From positions 11,170-75,169 of the forward strand of contig JAPXRI010000009.1 of NCBI GenBank assembly GCA_033813635.1: a DNA stretch of 64,000 nucleotides. The letters are read 5' to 3'. A model generated the notes under the pieces. The model made no database searches, was not told where the DNA came from, and saw nothing but the letters and a program-made list of their open reading frames with translations. The stretch comes from JAPXRI01 sp033813635. Its GTDB lineage: Bacteria; Bacillota; Clostridia; Oscillospirales; QAMX01. Made by a program: the position numbers and the translations under genes. Shown in pieces: positions 1 through 8,541 of the stretch; the stretch's first letter is position 1, and each line of letters starts with the position of its first letter.

Positions 1-1350
1 ATGGCGGATTCCCGGGAAGAGGTGACCCGCATCCTTTTGCTTGTCGGAGACCGCGGGGAATTCCGCGTCGCTGCCGATTCCTCCGACGGGACGCCGCCCG
101 GCGCTGCGTATGACGGCGACGGGCCCGCCAAGGCGCTCCAAACGAATAAACCCTATGTCTACAGCGCGGTCGGAAAAGACAGGCGCATTCACGTTTATGT
201 ACCGAAAGCCGCTCAAGACCCCGGACAGACAGCCGTCCTTTTCGTCGATTTTACAGCAAAGCACTGGTACGCGCTGGCGTTCAGAGAAACCGTCAAAACG
301 GCCGCCCTGTGCGTCCTGATCGCCTCGGTCTTCATTCTTGCGCGTATGATGCTGTTAAAAAACACTGCGCTTTACATAAGAGTTAAAGCACCGAAATATA
401 AATCAGGGGGCGGCGTAATCACGCTGAAAAGCGGTCTAAACAGGGCGCCGGTCGGAACGACGGCCGCGAAGAGGCGCCGGTTAACGGGCGACATCGGCCC
501 GATTTTAAGAGAGTTTCCCGGCGATCTAATAAACATTCACCCCCGCCGGGCAGCAAATCCCCCGTACGCCGGGCAGCCGGAAGATTATATGCTGATAAAG
601 CGCTTCGTCAGGCCGGACGGGTCGGACGTCTGGCTCAGTATGCTAATCCCCCCTCCCGCCGTATATAGCGCCGACAGCGGCTCCCAAAGCCGACTCAGCC
701 TTATTGAAAATACCTGCGAACAAACCGCGCAGCCGGCGGACAAGCCCCACAAAACGGTGCCCGGGAGGCTTTTTAGCCGCAAAAGGCGCAGAAGCGGGCT
801 GGCGTTCTCATTGATGCGCGAGCGCTACGAAAAAAGCATCGAAACGGAACAGCACCTGAATCGGCTCGCCGCGCTCTCGAGAAGGACCGGCGAGGCGATG
901 AATGTCTCGGGCGACCTCCTCGCGCAGCTCGACCTTCTCGCGGCTCTCCACGATATCGGAAAAGTGGCTCTGGACGACGCTATTCTCGAAAAACCCGGAG
1001 CGCTCACTCCGTCGGAGCGGCGCGCGGTGGAAACGCACCCGGAAATCGGCTACCGCATCGTAAAGTCCTCGCCGGAGCTCGCGCCGGTCGCCGAGTACAT
1101 CCTCTGCCACCATGAACGCTGGGACGGGAAGGGTTACCCCCGAGGCCTCTCCGGCGATCAGATTCCCCTGTTGTCGCGGATACTCGCCGTAGCGGACGCG
1201 TACGACGCGATGACAAGCGACCGTGTCTACAGAAAAGCTCTCACCGCCGAACACGCGCTCGACGAGATACAGAGAAACAACGGAACACAGTTCGACCCGA
1301 GCGTCGTGGAAGCGTTTGTCGAAACTGTCCTGAAGCGATACCCATCATAA
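1..1350 (+). CDS. HD-GYP domain c-di-GMP phosphodiesterase (5' end uncertain)
   Basis: Predicted membrane-anchored cyclic-di-GMP phosphodiesterase. The frame is open from the first base, so the true start may lie outside the window. Residues 1-95 look like the end of an extracytoplasmic sensor, one membrane segment lies at about 97-117, and about 190-215 resembles the end of a PAS fold (RPDGSDVWLSM). The HD-GYP domain fills about 285-449: HDIGK near 317, HHERWDGKGYP near 370-380 and an intact VADAYDAM metal-site segment. All recognisable HD-GYP signatures are present, so hydrolysis of c-di-GMP is expected from the family. The region between the membrane segment and the HD domain is poorly conserved and basic. 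A second HD-GYP gene follows after 57 bases on the same strand. The ligand of the sensor is unknown. Confidence 0.8.
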   Translation: MADSREEVTRILLLVGDRGEFRVAADSSDGTPPGAAYDGDGPAKALQTNKPYVYSAVGKDRRIHVYVPKAAQDPGQTAVLFVDFTAKHWYALAFRETVKTAALCVLIASVFILARMMLLKNTALYIRVKAPKYKSGGGVITLKSGLNRAPVGTTAAKRRRLTGDIGPILREFPGDLINIHPRRAANPPYAGQPEDYMLIKRFVRPDGSDVWLSMLIPPPAVYSADSGSQSRLSLIENTCEQTAQPADKPHKTVPGRLFSRKRRRSGLAFSLMRERYEKSIETEQHLNRLAALSRRTGEAMNVSGDLLAQLDLLAALHDIGKVALDDAILEKPGALTPSERRAVETHPEIGYRIVKSSPELAPVAEYILCHHERWDGKGYPRGLSGDQIPLLSRILAVADAYDAMTSDRVYRKALTAEHALDEIQRNNGTQFDPSVVEAFVETVLKRYPS

Positions 1351-1407
1351 AACTAGCTATGAAATTCCAACGGAGCGCAAAGCGCCCGTTAAAGGATGGT
1401 AATCTTA

Positions 1408-3723
1408 ATGGAAAATCCCGTCTTGTGGATCGCTTTCGTCATCGCGGCCGCAGTTCTTTTAGTAATCGTTATCTATCTTCTTTTCAAGCTTAAAAACAAG
1501 AACAACTCGCTGAAGAGCCTGAAAACACTTTTAAATTCATATGCTGAAAACGACAGGAAAGGGATATCCTTTAAAGACGCCTCTCTGAAATATATCTTCG
1601 TAAACGCCGAATATGCCCGACTTTTCGGTAAAAAAGAATCCGACTTCGTCGGGCTGACCGATTTTGACATTTTCGAACGGCACATCGTCGATTTTATTCA
1701 GGAAACTGATGAGCGCGTTCTTAAAAGCGGCTCGAACGTAACCTATGAGAGAACGATAAACTCCTGTGTGTTCAGGGTAATCAAATTCCAGGTCAAGCTG
1801 GCCGACGGCACAACGGGTGTAGGCTGTTTCATTCAGGATACCACCGAGGAAAAGCGTTTTCTTAAAAATCAGGAAAGGATTTTTAACCGCAACAAAACGC
1901 TGCTGGATTTCTTTTCGCAGAGCTTCCCGAGCCGCGAAAGCCAGCTGGATTATATCGTCGACGCGGCGAAACGCGTTTCGGAAAGCCGGGAGGGCTTCGT
2001 CTTTTTCTCAAACAAGGACGCCCAGCCCGACCATATCGCCTGCATATTCTGCCTCAAGGCGTTGGAAACGAAAAAACCGGTGATCATAAACGATTTCAAC
2101 ACTAAGGCTTATGAGACCGTACTGCCGGCGGAGCACCGCAGCATCTCCTGCGTGATGATCGTCCCGGTGGTCATAAGGGACAAAGCCGAAGCGGTCATCG
2201 GCCTCGCCAACAAGCCCGGAGGCTACAGCGACGAAGACGCCTCCGAGATCGACCTGCTAATAAGCGGCATGCGGAACGCCGTGGTCCGGCGGGAAGCGGA
2301 GGAAAAACTGGCTTTCGAGCGCGACCGTTTTCTCAAGACTCTTGTATCCATCGGCAGCGGCGTTATTGCCACCGACAAAAACGGTATAATCGAGATACAA
2401 AACACCGCCGCCGAGAAGCTTACCGGCCGCTCTCACGCGGAGGCGGTGGGCCGTCCCTACTCCGAGGTATACACCGTCGAACGGGCCCCCGGTCAGCCCG
2501 ACCCGATCGGCGCCGCGCTCTCAAGCGGAAGACCGTTCTCCTCCAAGACCAGCGTTGTTTTAATCTCCAAAAACGGGACGCGCTACCATATTGAGGAAAA
2601 CGCCGCGCCGATACGCGACAGCACGGGGACAGCCGGAGCGGTGCTTATCTTCAGCGACGTTACCGAGATGGAGGTGCAGCGCGGGAAAATCGAATTCCTG
2701 AGCTTTCACGACCCGCTCACCGGGCTTTACAACAGGCGCTTCTTCGAGGAGGAGATGCGGCGGCTCGACGTGAAGCGAAATCTCCCCTTGTCGATTATTA
2801 TGGGCGACGCCAACGGGCTTAAGCTGACAAACGACATCTTCGGCCACGCCTTCGGCGACACGCTGATAAAAAAAGCGGCGCAGACCTTTAAAAAGGTGTG
2901 CCGTTCCGACGATATCATCGCGCGCCTTGACGGCGACGAATTCGTAATTCTGCTCCCCCGCACCGACGCGAAGGGGGCCGAATCTGTTATCGAGCGCATC
3001 AAGGAGGAGTTTTCAAAGGAACAGGTCAAGATGATCAGGTGCAATATTTCGATGGGTACGGACACCAAAACCGAAATGTCTGAAAACCTGCTGGACGTCT
3101 ATAAAAACGCCGAGGAAAAGATGTACCACGCGAAGGTGCTTGAGTCGGACAGCTTCAACGCGTCTGCGATTGAGCTGTTCATGGCCACTCTCCAGGGTTC
3201 AACTTCCGGAGAGAAAAAGCACTCCGATTTTGTGTCCGAGCTCTGCGCCCGCATAGGGGCGGAGCTCGGCCTCTCCGATACCGTGCGGAAGAAGCTGTAC
3301 GACGCCGGCTATTACCACGATATCGGCAAGATCACCCTCGACCGGAAACTCCTGAAAAAGCATTTCAATCTGACCGATCAGGAGTGGAACGAGATCAGAA
3401 AGCACCCGCTGACCGGGTATAGGATTTTGTCGCACTGCAGCAGCACGATGGACCTCGCCGACGCCGTGCTCGCGCACCACGAGCGCTGGGACGGCTACGG
3501 CTACCCCAAGGGTCTGAAGGGCGACGAGATCCCGCTGATGTCACGGATTATCGCGATCGCCGAGGGCTTTGAGCGAAAGCTCTCAGGGGACGATTTCAAT
3601 CCCCCGTTAAGCCTCGCGGACGCCCAGAAATATATTACCCAAAACGCCGGCACGCTCTACGATCCGTCGCTGATAGGCGCATTTCTAAAGGTCTCAAGCC
3701 AGTACTTTTCCTCAAAAAACTAA
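1408..3723 (+). CDS. PAS-GAF-PAS-GGDEF-HD-GYP hybrid signalling protein
   Basis: Multidomain c-di-GMP signalling protein of about 771 residues. In order: one N-terminal membrane helix (about 6-28), PAS (about 45-150), GAF (about 165-300), second PAS (about 310-430), GGDEF (about 445-600) and HD-GYP (about 620-770). The GGDEF signature reads RLDGDEF, with Asp in place of the first Gly. In the HD-GYP part HDIGK and HHERWDGYGYP are intact, but the usual ADxxD segment is AEGFE, replacing a family metal ligand with Glu. Both catalytic sites are therefore slightly degenerate and activity is uncertain. The start at 1408 is preferred over 1396 because AAAGGA at 1391-1396 directly abuts the earlier codon. 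It probably acts together with the preceding HD-GYP gene. A bidirectional terminator lies downstream. Confidence 0.85.
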   Translation: MENPVLWIAFVIAAAVLLVIVIYLLFKLKNKNNSLKSLKTLLNSYAENDRKGISFKDASLKYIFVNAEYARLFGKKESDFVGLTDFDIFERHIVDFIQETDERVLKSGSNVTYERTINSCVFRVIKFQVKLADGTTGVGCFIQDTTEEKRFLKNQERIFNRNKTLLDFFSQSFPSRESQLDYIVDAAKRVSESREGFVFFSNKDAQPDHIACIFCLKALETKKPVIINDFNTKAYETVLPAEHRSISCVMIVPVVIRDKAEAVIGLANKPGGYSDEDASEIDLLISGMRNAVVRREAEEKLAFERDRFLKTLVSIGSGVIATDKNGIIEIQNTAAEKLTGRSHAEAVGRPYSEVYTVERAPGQPDPIGAALSSGRPFSSKTSVVLISKNGTRYHIEENAAPIRDSTGTAGAVLIFSDVTEMEVQRGKIEFLSFHDPLTGLYNRRFFEEEMRRLDVKRNLPLSIIMGDANGLKLTNDIFGHAFGDTLIKKAAQTFKKVCRSDDIIARLDGDEFVILLPRTDAKGAESVIERIKEEFSKEQVKMIRCNISMGTDTKTEMSENLLDVYKNAEEKMYHAKVLESDSFNASAIELFMATLQGSTSGEKKHSDFVSELCARIGAELGLSDTVRKKLYDAGYYHDIGKITLDRKLLKKHFNLTDQEWNEIRKHPLTGYRILSHCSSTMDLADAVLAHHERWDGYGYPKGLKGDEIPLMSRIIAIAEGFERKLSGDDFNPPLSLADAQKYITQNAGTLYDPSLIGAFLKVSSQYFSSKN

Positions 3724-3787
3724 TCGCCCTTGTCTCCGCCGCGCCCAGATGCGCAAGTGAAACATAAAACATATACAAATAGCAGAT

Positions 3788-3833
3788 AAAAACGGCCGAA
3801 CGCATCATTTTGCGTTCGGCCGCGTCTTTTTTT
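3788..3833. terminator. Bidirectional intrinsic terminator between convergent genes
   Basis: A perfect 12-bp stem (3793-3804 with 3811-3822) with a 6-base loop is followed by a T tract on the plus strand (3826-3833) and preceded by five A on the plus strand (3788-3792), which form a T tract for minus-strand transcripts. It separates the HD-GYP hybrid gene from the convergent murI. Confidence 0.9.
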
Positions 3834-3835
3834 AA

Positions 3836-4627
3836 TCAGAGAATTTTTCTCATCCTGGCAAGCCTTTGGAGCAGGCGCTCAATTTTTTCAAGCTCGCCTG
3901 TCTCCGTTATTTTTCTGCCCGAAAAATAGTATTCCACGCCGCTTCCGGCGCCGCGACCCGCGCCGTCCTTCGCGGTCTTCCCGAGCTTTCTGATAAGCTG
4001 GCAGACCGTCCCGTCTATGCCGTCGACAAATCTGACGTTCTCCGGCAGCAGCGCCCTGAACGTATCCTTAAAATAGTTGAAGTGCGTGCAGCCGAGAACG
4101 ATTGACGAGTACTCACCTAAATTCCGGTTCTTAAGCGCGGCTCCGATGTATTCCGCCACGGCCGCCGAGACAAACTCCCCTCTTTCCGCGAAGCGCACAA
4201 GCGCCGGCATCGGCACAAGGTCTACCAGATGGTGCTTGTCCACCCGCTCAATCAGGTTTTTCATCTTGCTCCCCGAAACAGTAATCGGCGTCGCCGCAAC
4301 GAGCACCCGTCTGTCTCCGTACAGGTCGACCGCCTTTTTCACCGCCGGCTCCATGCCGATGATCGTAACCGGGTACTTCTCCCGCATCGCCGCGACGGCG
4401 ACGCTGGTCGCGGTGTTGCAGGCGATTACCACCGCCTCGGCCCCCAGTTTGATTAGAAAATCCACCGCCGCGTCGGTGTACGCCATGATCTCGTCTTGCG
4501 TCTTCTCCCCGTAGGGCACGTGCGCCACATCCGCGTAGTATATAAATTTTTCGTCCGGCAGCGCCTCGAGCGCCCTTTCAAGAACGGACAGCCCGCCGAT
4601 ACCCGAATCGAAAAAACCGATCCTCAT
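3836..4627 (-). CDS. murI: Glutamate racemase
   Basis: Cytoplasmic, cofactor-independent racemase that converts L-glutamate to D-glutamate for peptidoglycan synthesis. At 263 residues it has the normal family length. The diagnostic features are all visible: N-terminal GFFDSGIGG with Asp7-Ser8, the first catalytic cysteine in ACNTAT (Cys70), and the second in GCTHF (Cys180). The start ATG at 4627 gives the canonical MRIGFFDSG opening. It converges on the HD-GYP hybrid gene and stands alone, with a glycosidase gene upstream on the same strand after a 150-base gap. I see no frame damage. Confidence 0.95.
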   Translation of the reverse strand: MRIGFFDSGIGGLSVLERALEALPDEKFIYYADVAHVPYGEKTQDEIMAYTDAAVDFLIKLGAEAVVIACNTATSVAVAAMREKYPVTIIGMEPAVKKAVDLYGDRRVLVAATPITVSGSKMKNLIERVDKHHLVDLVPMPALVRFAERGEFVSAAVAEYIGAALKNRNLGEYSSIVLGCTHFNYFKDTFRALLPENVRFVDGIDGTVCQLIRKLGKTAKDGAGRGAGSGVEYYFSGRKITETGELEKIERLLQRLARMRKIL

Positions 4628-4777
4628 CCCGCAAATCCCCCAGAAACCTAATTGCCTATATTATACCACGCCCTGCCGGATTAAACCAGCGCAAAGCCCT
4701 TAGCCCTGCCGGCGCGGTCCTGTTTTTCAGAGAGGGCCGGCCGCTATCTTGCCGCATATACCAGCTGAAAACCCGGG

Positions 4778-5770
4778 CTACCAGAGCTTATACACATCCG
4801 TTTTGTCGTTTTTCAGCACCGAAAGCCCGATGCGCTCCGTGCCCCCGCGCCAGCCGTCGCGGGCGTTGTAGTAGAGCCGCAGCTCGCCGTCGTATTTAGC
4901 CAGGTCGAGCTGGTAAACCAGCGCTTTCTTCCACCCTTCCGCCGGCGCGATGATCGGGTTGTAGGGCGCCTCGCGCCACGAGATCCCGTCCTCGCTTATA
5001 AGTACGCAGATGGCCGAGCGAGAGCGGTTTTCGGCGTCGGTATAAATCCCGTTGTAGAGCGCCAGGTACCCGCCCCGGTAGCCGAACACCTTGATCGCCC
5101 CCGCCCCTAGGTTTCTGTGAGGAATCGCCGCGTCCGGCGCGAGTATCGGCGTCTTGTGCTTTTTAAACGGGCCGAGGGGGCTGTCGGCCTCGGCGAAGCT
5201 TATGTATTTCGGCTCCTCGTAGCCGCAGTCCTCCAGCTTGACCGTCCCGGCGCTGTAGTAGAGCCTGTATTTACCCTCCCTGGTCTTAATTACGCAGGGG
5301 TTTCTCGCCTCTACGCTGACATAGCCCGGCGTGTGCTCCCGCTCCCAGGGGAGCTCGGGGCGGATCAGTTCCAGGCTGTCGCTCCAGTTTTCAAAATCCG
5401 CCGTGACCCTGACGCGCACGGCGTTGTTGATCCCGGTTTTCCTCATCTCCTCGCCGTCGAGAATCGCGGTGTAGTAGAGGTAGAAAAGTCCGCCGTCCCT
5501 GAACAGGTAACAAGGGTTGACACGCCAGGGCAGCATGTCCCGAAGCGTCCAGGAAAACCCGTCATCCGAGACACGGTGGTGAAAGTGGGGCGCGAAATCT
5601 TTCCCGAAAAATCCGTGGTAAAACGCGTGCCACTTTGAATCGTAATCCCCCGGCGTCAAAATCTGCGGGTCGCCGATCGCCGCCCGCGCCTCGTCGTTTT
5701 CATCGAGTCCGATAACCGGGTTGCCCGGATAATCCTCCCATTTTTCGCTCTGCCACTCCGGAAATTCCAT
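4778..5770 (-). CDS. Five-bladed beta-propeller glycosidase (GH43/GH130-like)
   Basis: Protein of 330 residues, probably intracellular because no signal peptide is visible. It has the repeated blade pattern of the GH43/GH62/GH130/GH117 propeller clans: GDPQIL near the start, repeated L-Y-Y or LYYSA strands (FYLYYTA, YRLYYSAG, LRLYYNARDG) and DGxSW turns (DDGFSWT, EDGISWR). An early Asp (GDPQ) and EARNP (about residues 155-160) are candidate active-site acids, as in family 43 enzymes. The substrate cannot be read from sequence; an arabinoside, xyloside or mannoside are the usual possibilities. The stop codon is TAG. It diverges from the leucine-rich-repeat gene and has no linked transporter, so its partner genes are probably elsewhere. 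Confidence 0.75.
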   Translation of the reverse strand: MEFPEWQSEKWEDYPGNPVIGLDENDEARAAIGDPQILTPGDYDSKWHAFYHGFFGKDFAPHFHHRVSDDGFSWTLRDMLPWRVNPCYLFRDGGLFYLYYTAILDGEEMRKTGINNAVRVRVTADFENWSDSLELIRPELPWEREHTPGYVSVEARNPCVIKTREGKYRLYYSAGTVKLEDCGYEEPKYISFAEADSPLGPFKKHKTPILAPDAAIPHRNLGAGAIKVFGYRGGYLALYNGIYTDAENRSRSAICVLISEDGISWREAPYNPIIAPAEGWKKALVYQLDLAKYDGELRLYYNARDGWRGGTERIGLSVLKNDKTDVYKLW

Positions 5771-5870
5771 ATATACACCCCTTCGTCCATTTTATCAATA
5801 TTATTATATCGCTATTCCCTGTTCATATATTCGTTTTCGTATCACGATATAAATCATTAAATTTATATTA

Positions 5871-5880
5871 TGTTGCAACA
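5871..5880. promoter_or_regulatory. Palindrome next to -35 box, possible operator
   Basis: TGTTGCAACA is a perfect 10-bp palindrome ending five bases before the -35 hexamer of the promoter at 5886-5914. Its position in the divergent intergenic region suits a regulator site, but no regulator is linked and this is inference only. Confidence 0.3.
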
Positions 5881-5885
5881 AGTTA

Positions 5886-5914
5886 TTGACAATACTTCGG
5901 CGCTTTTGTATAAT
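5886..5914 (+). promoter_or_regulatory. Consensus sigma-A promoter for leucine-rich-repeat gene
   Basis: TTGACA at 5886-5891, a 17-base spacer and TATAAT at 5909-5914 match the vegetative consensus exactly. The predicted start site is near 5921, giving a leader of about 80 bases containing a small GCGG-TAAA-CCGC hairpin (5951-5962) and an AAGGAG ribosome site at about 5985. A perfect promoter in front of a frameshifted gene suggests recent damage or a sequencing error. Confidence 0.85.
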
Positions 5915-5999
5915 ATATTTAAATTATATCAATTATTTCGGCGCGGGCGCAGCGGTAAACCGCTCTCGTTTAAAATCTTTTTTTAAGGAGCTGTCTGAA

Positions 6000-6642
6000 A
6001 TGAAAAAACTGATCCCGGTTTTCCTCGCGCTCTTTTCTCGCGCCGCCTATTTCACCCTACGATAAAGCCGGCAGCAGCGAGCCGGCCGAAACCACCGTTT
6101 ATCAGACGGAAGCCAGCCCGTTCACCCTCGGCAGCGAGGTGTTTGACAACACGGTGACGACGCTCAATCTCACCGGCCTGACCCAGAGCGACGATCTCTC
6201 CGTCCTGAAAAACTGCCGGAACCTTGTAACCCTTAAAATACTCCATTCCGACATCCAAGCAAAAAACCTCGATTTTCTCAGTAACCGCGCCGAGCTGAGA
6301 GAGCTCCAGATGCCCGGCTGCAGCATCGAGGACATCAGCGTGCTGAAAAACTGCGCCAAGCTCAAAACACTCGACCTCTCGGGCAACAACATCGCCGACC
6401 TTGCGCCGCTCTCGTCCCTCAACCTGCTGTATATTTTTATCGGCTACAATAAGATTACCGATATTACCCCGCTTTTATCGATGAGTAATGTAAAACACGT
6501 CGGTTCAATAATATCTGAGGAAACCGAACAGCCGTGGTTCCCGGCGACGCCGAACCACAACAACATCACCATAGACCAGCTTAATGCGCTCTCGCAGAAA
6601 ATGAGGTATAGCGCGGAATATACGGCGGGGCTGAGTAAATAA
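6000..6642 (+). pseudogene. Secreted leucine-rich-repeat protein, frameshifted in signal peptide
   Basis: An ATG at 6000 with a good ribosome site begins a typical signal peptide (MKKLIPVFLALF) but that frame stops at 6063-6065. The repeat protein continues in another frame. Dropping one base from the T run near 6030-6036 would join MKKLIPVFLALF to a Ser/Thr/Glu-rich linker and then to about five internalin-like repeats of 22 residues (VTTLNLTGL, LVTLKILHS, LRELQMPGC, LKTLDLSGN, ITDITPLLSM). The intact downstream frame could only start at the GTG at 6139, without export signal or good ribosome site. Such proteins are usually extracellular binding modules. No catalytic or cell-wall anchor domain follows. 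The indel could be real or an assembly error. Confidence 0.75.
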
Positions 6643-6708
6643 AGCTTATTCACACGCTTAACGGCTCTTTCCGGTCTCTGGAAAAGCTCCTTTTAAACCG
6701 CAAACGCC

Positions 6709-6737
6709 TTGACAAATTCCCGCTGTTCCCGTAAACT
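6709..6737 (+). promoter_or_regulatory. Sigma-A promoter for flavodoxin gene
   Basis: TTGACA at 6709-6714, a 17-base spacer and TAAACT at 6732-6737. Transcription would start near 6744, leaving a leader of about 95 bases before the ATG at 6840. Confidence 0.75.
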
Positions 6738-6839
6738 AAAGCCGGATCGGTTTCGACCCCGATAATCATAAGCCGCTTCGGGCCTTCCCGGGCGGCGTTT
6801 GCTTAGTTCGGTTAAAAATCTATAAGGGGTGTTTTTTAA

Positions 6840-7319
6840 ATGAAAGCCGCAGTCGTCTATTACTCTCTCGAGGGAAACACGCAGCTAATCGCCAAAGCTG
6901 TCGCGGAAGCGCTGCATGCCGACCTGTTCGCGCTCAAGCCCAGGCGGGATTTTCCGTCCGGGGGCTTTAAGAAGTTCTTCGTCGGCGGCATGTCCGCGGT
7001 ATTCGGCTTAAAGCCCAAGCTCGCCAACGGCGACATCGACCTCTCGGGGTACGACCTCGTGGTGCTCGGCTCCCCGGTATGGGTCGGAAAAATCGCATCC
7101 CCGTTCAACACCTTCCTGAAGCACCCGTTCCGCGGCAAAAACACGGCGCTCTTTGTCTGCTGCGGCGGGGGCGAGGTTGAAAAAGCACTGTCGGCCTTTA
7201 AGGCCCGGCTGCCCGGCAACCGCTTTATCGGCGAGACCAGCTTTATCGAGCCGCTAAAAAACAATCCGGAGCAATGCGCAAAAAGAGCACGTGAGTGGAT
7301 ACTGTCGCTGGAGCTCTAA
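6840..7319 (+). CDS. Flavodoxin family protein
   Basis: Soluble FMN-binding electron carrier or flavodoxin-like oxidoreductase of 159 residues. The N-terminal phosphate-binding loop reads YYSLEGNTQLIA, a variant of the T/S-x-T-G-x-T loop. The middle contains the characteristic LGSPVWVGKIASPFNTFL segment that contacts the isoalloxazine ring, followed by CCGGGE. These features fit the short-chain flavodoxin-like family (Flavodoxin_4) common in anaerobes rather than classical flavodoxin. ATG 6840 follows an AAGGGGTG ribosome site. It is monocistronic, with its own promoter, and converges on rodA. The redox partner is not indicated by context. Confidence 0.85.
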   Translation: MKAAVVYYSLEGNTQLIAKAVAEALHADLFALKPRRDFPSGGFKKFFVGGMSAVFGLKPKLANGDIDLSGYDLVVLGSPVWVGKIASPFNTFLKHPFRGKNTALFVCCGGGEVEKALSAFKARLPGNRFIGETSFIEPLKNNPEQCAKRAREWILSLEL

Positions 7320-7369
7320 AGCGCCGCAAAACCCGGCATTATAAACCCGTTTTATAAATAAATAGTACG

Positions 7370-8539
7370 TCAGTCGTCGCGCTGGCTCCTTGTGAACGAG
7401 CGCTTAATGTAGTGCCGCTTAACCGAGGCCACAATGCCGAGCGCCACGTACATCGTGACCACCGAGGTGCCGCCGTAGCTGATGAACGGCAGCGTCAGCC
7501 CCACCACCGGGGCCAGCTTCAGATTCATCCCCACGTTTATAAACGTCTGGAACGAAAACATCGAGGCGACGCCCACGCACACCAGCATGCTGAATTTATC
7601 GTCCTTCATCCGGATCGCAAACGACGTGCAAATTCCGACTATGGCGGCCAGCAGAGCTATGATTGACGCCCCGCCGAAAAAGCCCAGCTCCTCGCAGGCC
7701 ACCGAGAAGATGAAGTCGGTCTCCTTGGCCGGCAGGTAGTCCCCGTGGGTTATCGAGCCCTGCCCGAGCCCGTCCCCCCAGAAGCCCCCGCTCTTTATCG
7801 CCATCAGGCTCTGATGCTGGTGATAACCCGTCGAATCCAGCTTATAGGTGTCGTCGAACAAAACGATGAACCTGTCCCTCTGGTAATCGCCGAAGACGAA
7901 CGCCCATAGAAACGGGATGGACGCGGCGACCGTGAGCAGCCCCGCGGCGCAGTACCTGAGATAGATGCCGCCGGCAAACGCCATGATGATGAAGATAAAA
8001 AGATAGGAGGCGGCCATGCCGTCGTCCTTGGAAAACAGATATACAAACGCGGTGGGAATCAAGCCGTGGGCGAGCAGGGACACCAGTCCTCGAAAGGTGT
8101 TTACGTCGTCGCCGAGCACCTGAAAGTGCTTAGCGAGGGTGAAAATAAACAAAATCTTGCCGATTTCACCGGGCTGAAAGCCCACGTTCGTGCCTCCTAT
8201 GTCAAACCTTATCCAGCTGTTGTTTCCCGTCTCTGCGTAGCCGGTGCCGAAAAACAGCGTGGACGACAGAAGTATCAGGTTGATGAAGAACACATATTTC
8301 CACAGCGACGAGAGGTGCGCGATGTCGAAAAGCGATAAAAGAAAATAGGCGCAGATGCCGAGGATGACCGCCACAAGCTGCACTATCAGCTCTTTTCTGG
8401 TGCCGACTGAGGTCAGAAGGACAAGGCTGTAGGCCGAAGCGGCCACAGCCAGCAAAAGCAGGAATATTTCGGTCTTGAAGAAATAGTTTTTCAGAGCCTT
8501 GAGGATTTTTTCTCCCCTGCTAATCTGTTTCAGCTCCAT
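7370..8539 (-). CDS. rodA: RodA/FtsW-type SEDS peptidoglycan polymerase
   Basis: Polytopic membrane glycosyltransferase of the SEDS family that polymerises lipid II, normally with a class B penicillin-binding protein. The frame extends upstream to 8710, but the start at 8539 (MELKQISRGEKI) is chosen because it lies 2 bases after the stop of the preceding gene. The resulting 389 residues fit RodA/FtsW. About ten membrane helices are predicted. The large loop carries GQGSITHGDYLPAKETDFIF, where the Asp of TDF is the family catalytic residue, and the C-terminus has the FISYGGTS signature. Assignment to RodA (elongation) rather than FtsW (division) or SpoVE is tentative. It is the last gene of an operon with two metallophosphoesterases, an unusual setting. 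Confidence 0.88.
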   Translation of the reverse strand: MELKQISRGEKILKALKNYFFKTEIFLLLLAVAASAYSLVLLTSVGTRKELIVQLVAVILGICAYFLLSLFDIAHLSSLWKYVFFINLILLSSTLFFGTGYAETGNNSWIRFDIGGTNVGFQPGEIGKILFIFTLAKHFQVLGDDVNTFRGLVSLLAHGLIPTAFVYLFSKDDGMAASYLFIFIIMAFAGGIYLRYCAAGLLTVAASIPFLWAFVFGDYQRDRFIVLFDDTYKLDSTGYHQHQSLMAIKSGGFWGDGLGQGSITHGDYLPAKETDFIFSVACEELGFFGGASIIALLAAIVGICTSFAIRMKDDKFSMLVCVGVASMFSFQTFINVGMNLKLAPVVGLTLPFISYGGTSVVTMYVALGIVASVKRHYIKRSFTRSQRDD

Positions 8540-8541
8540 TT

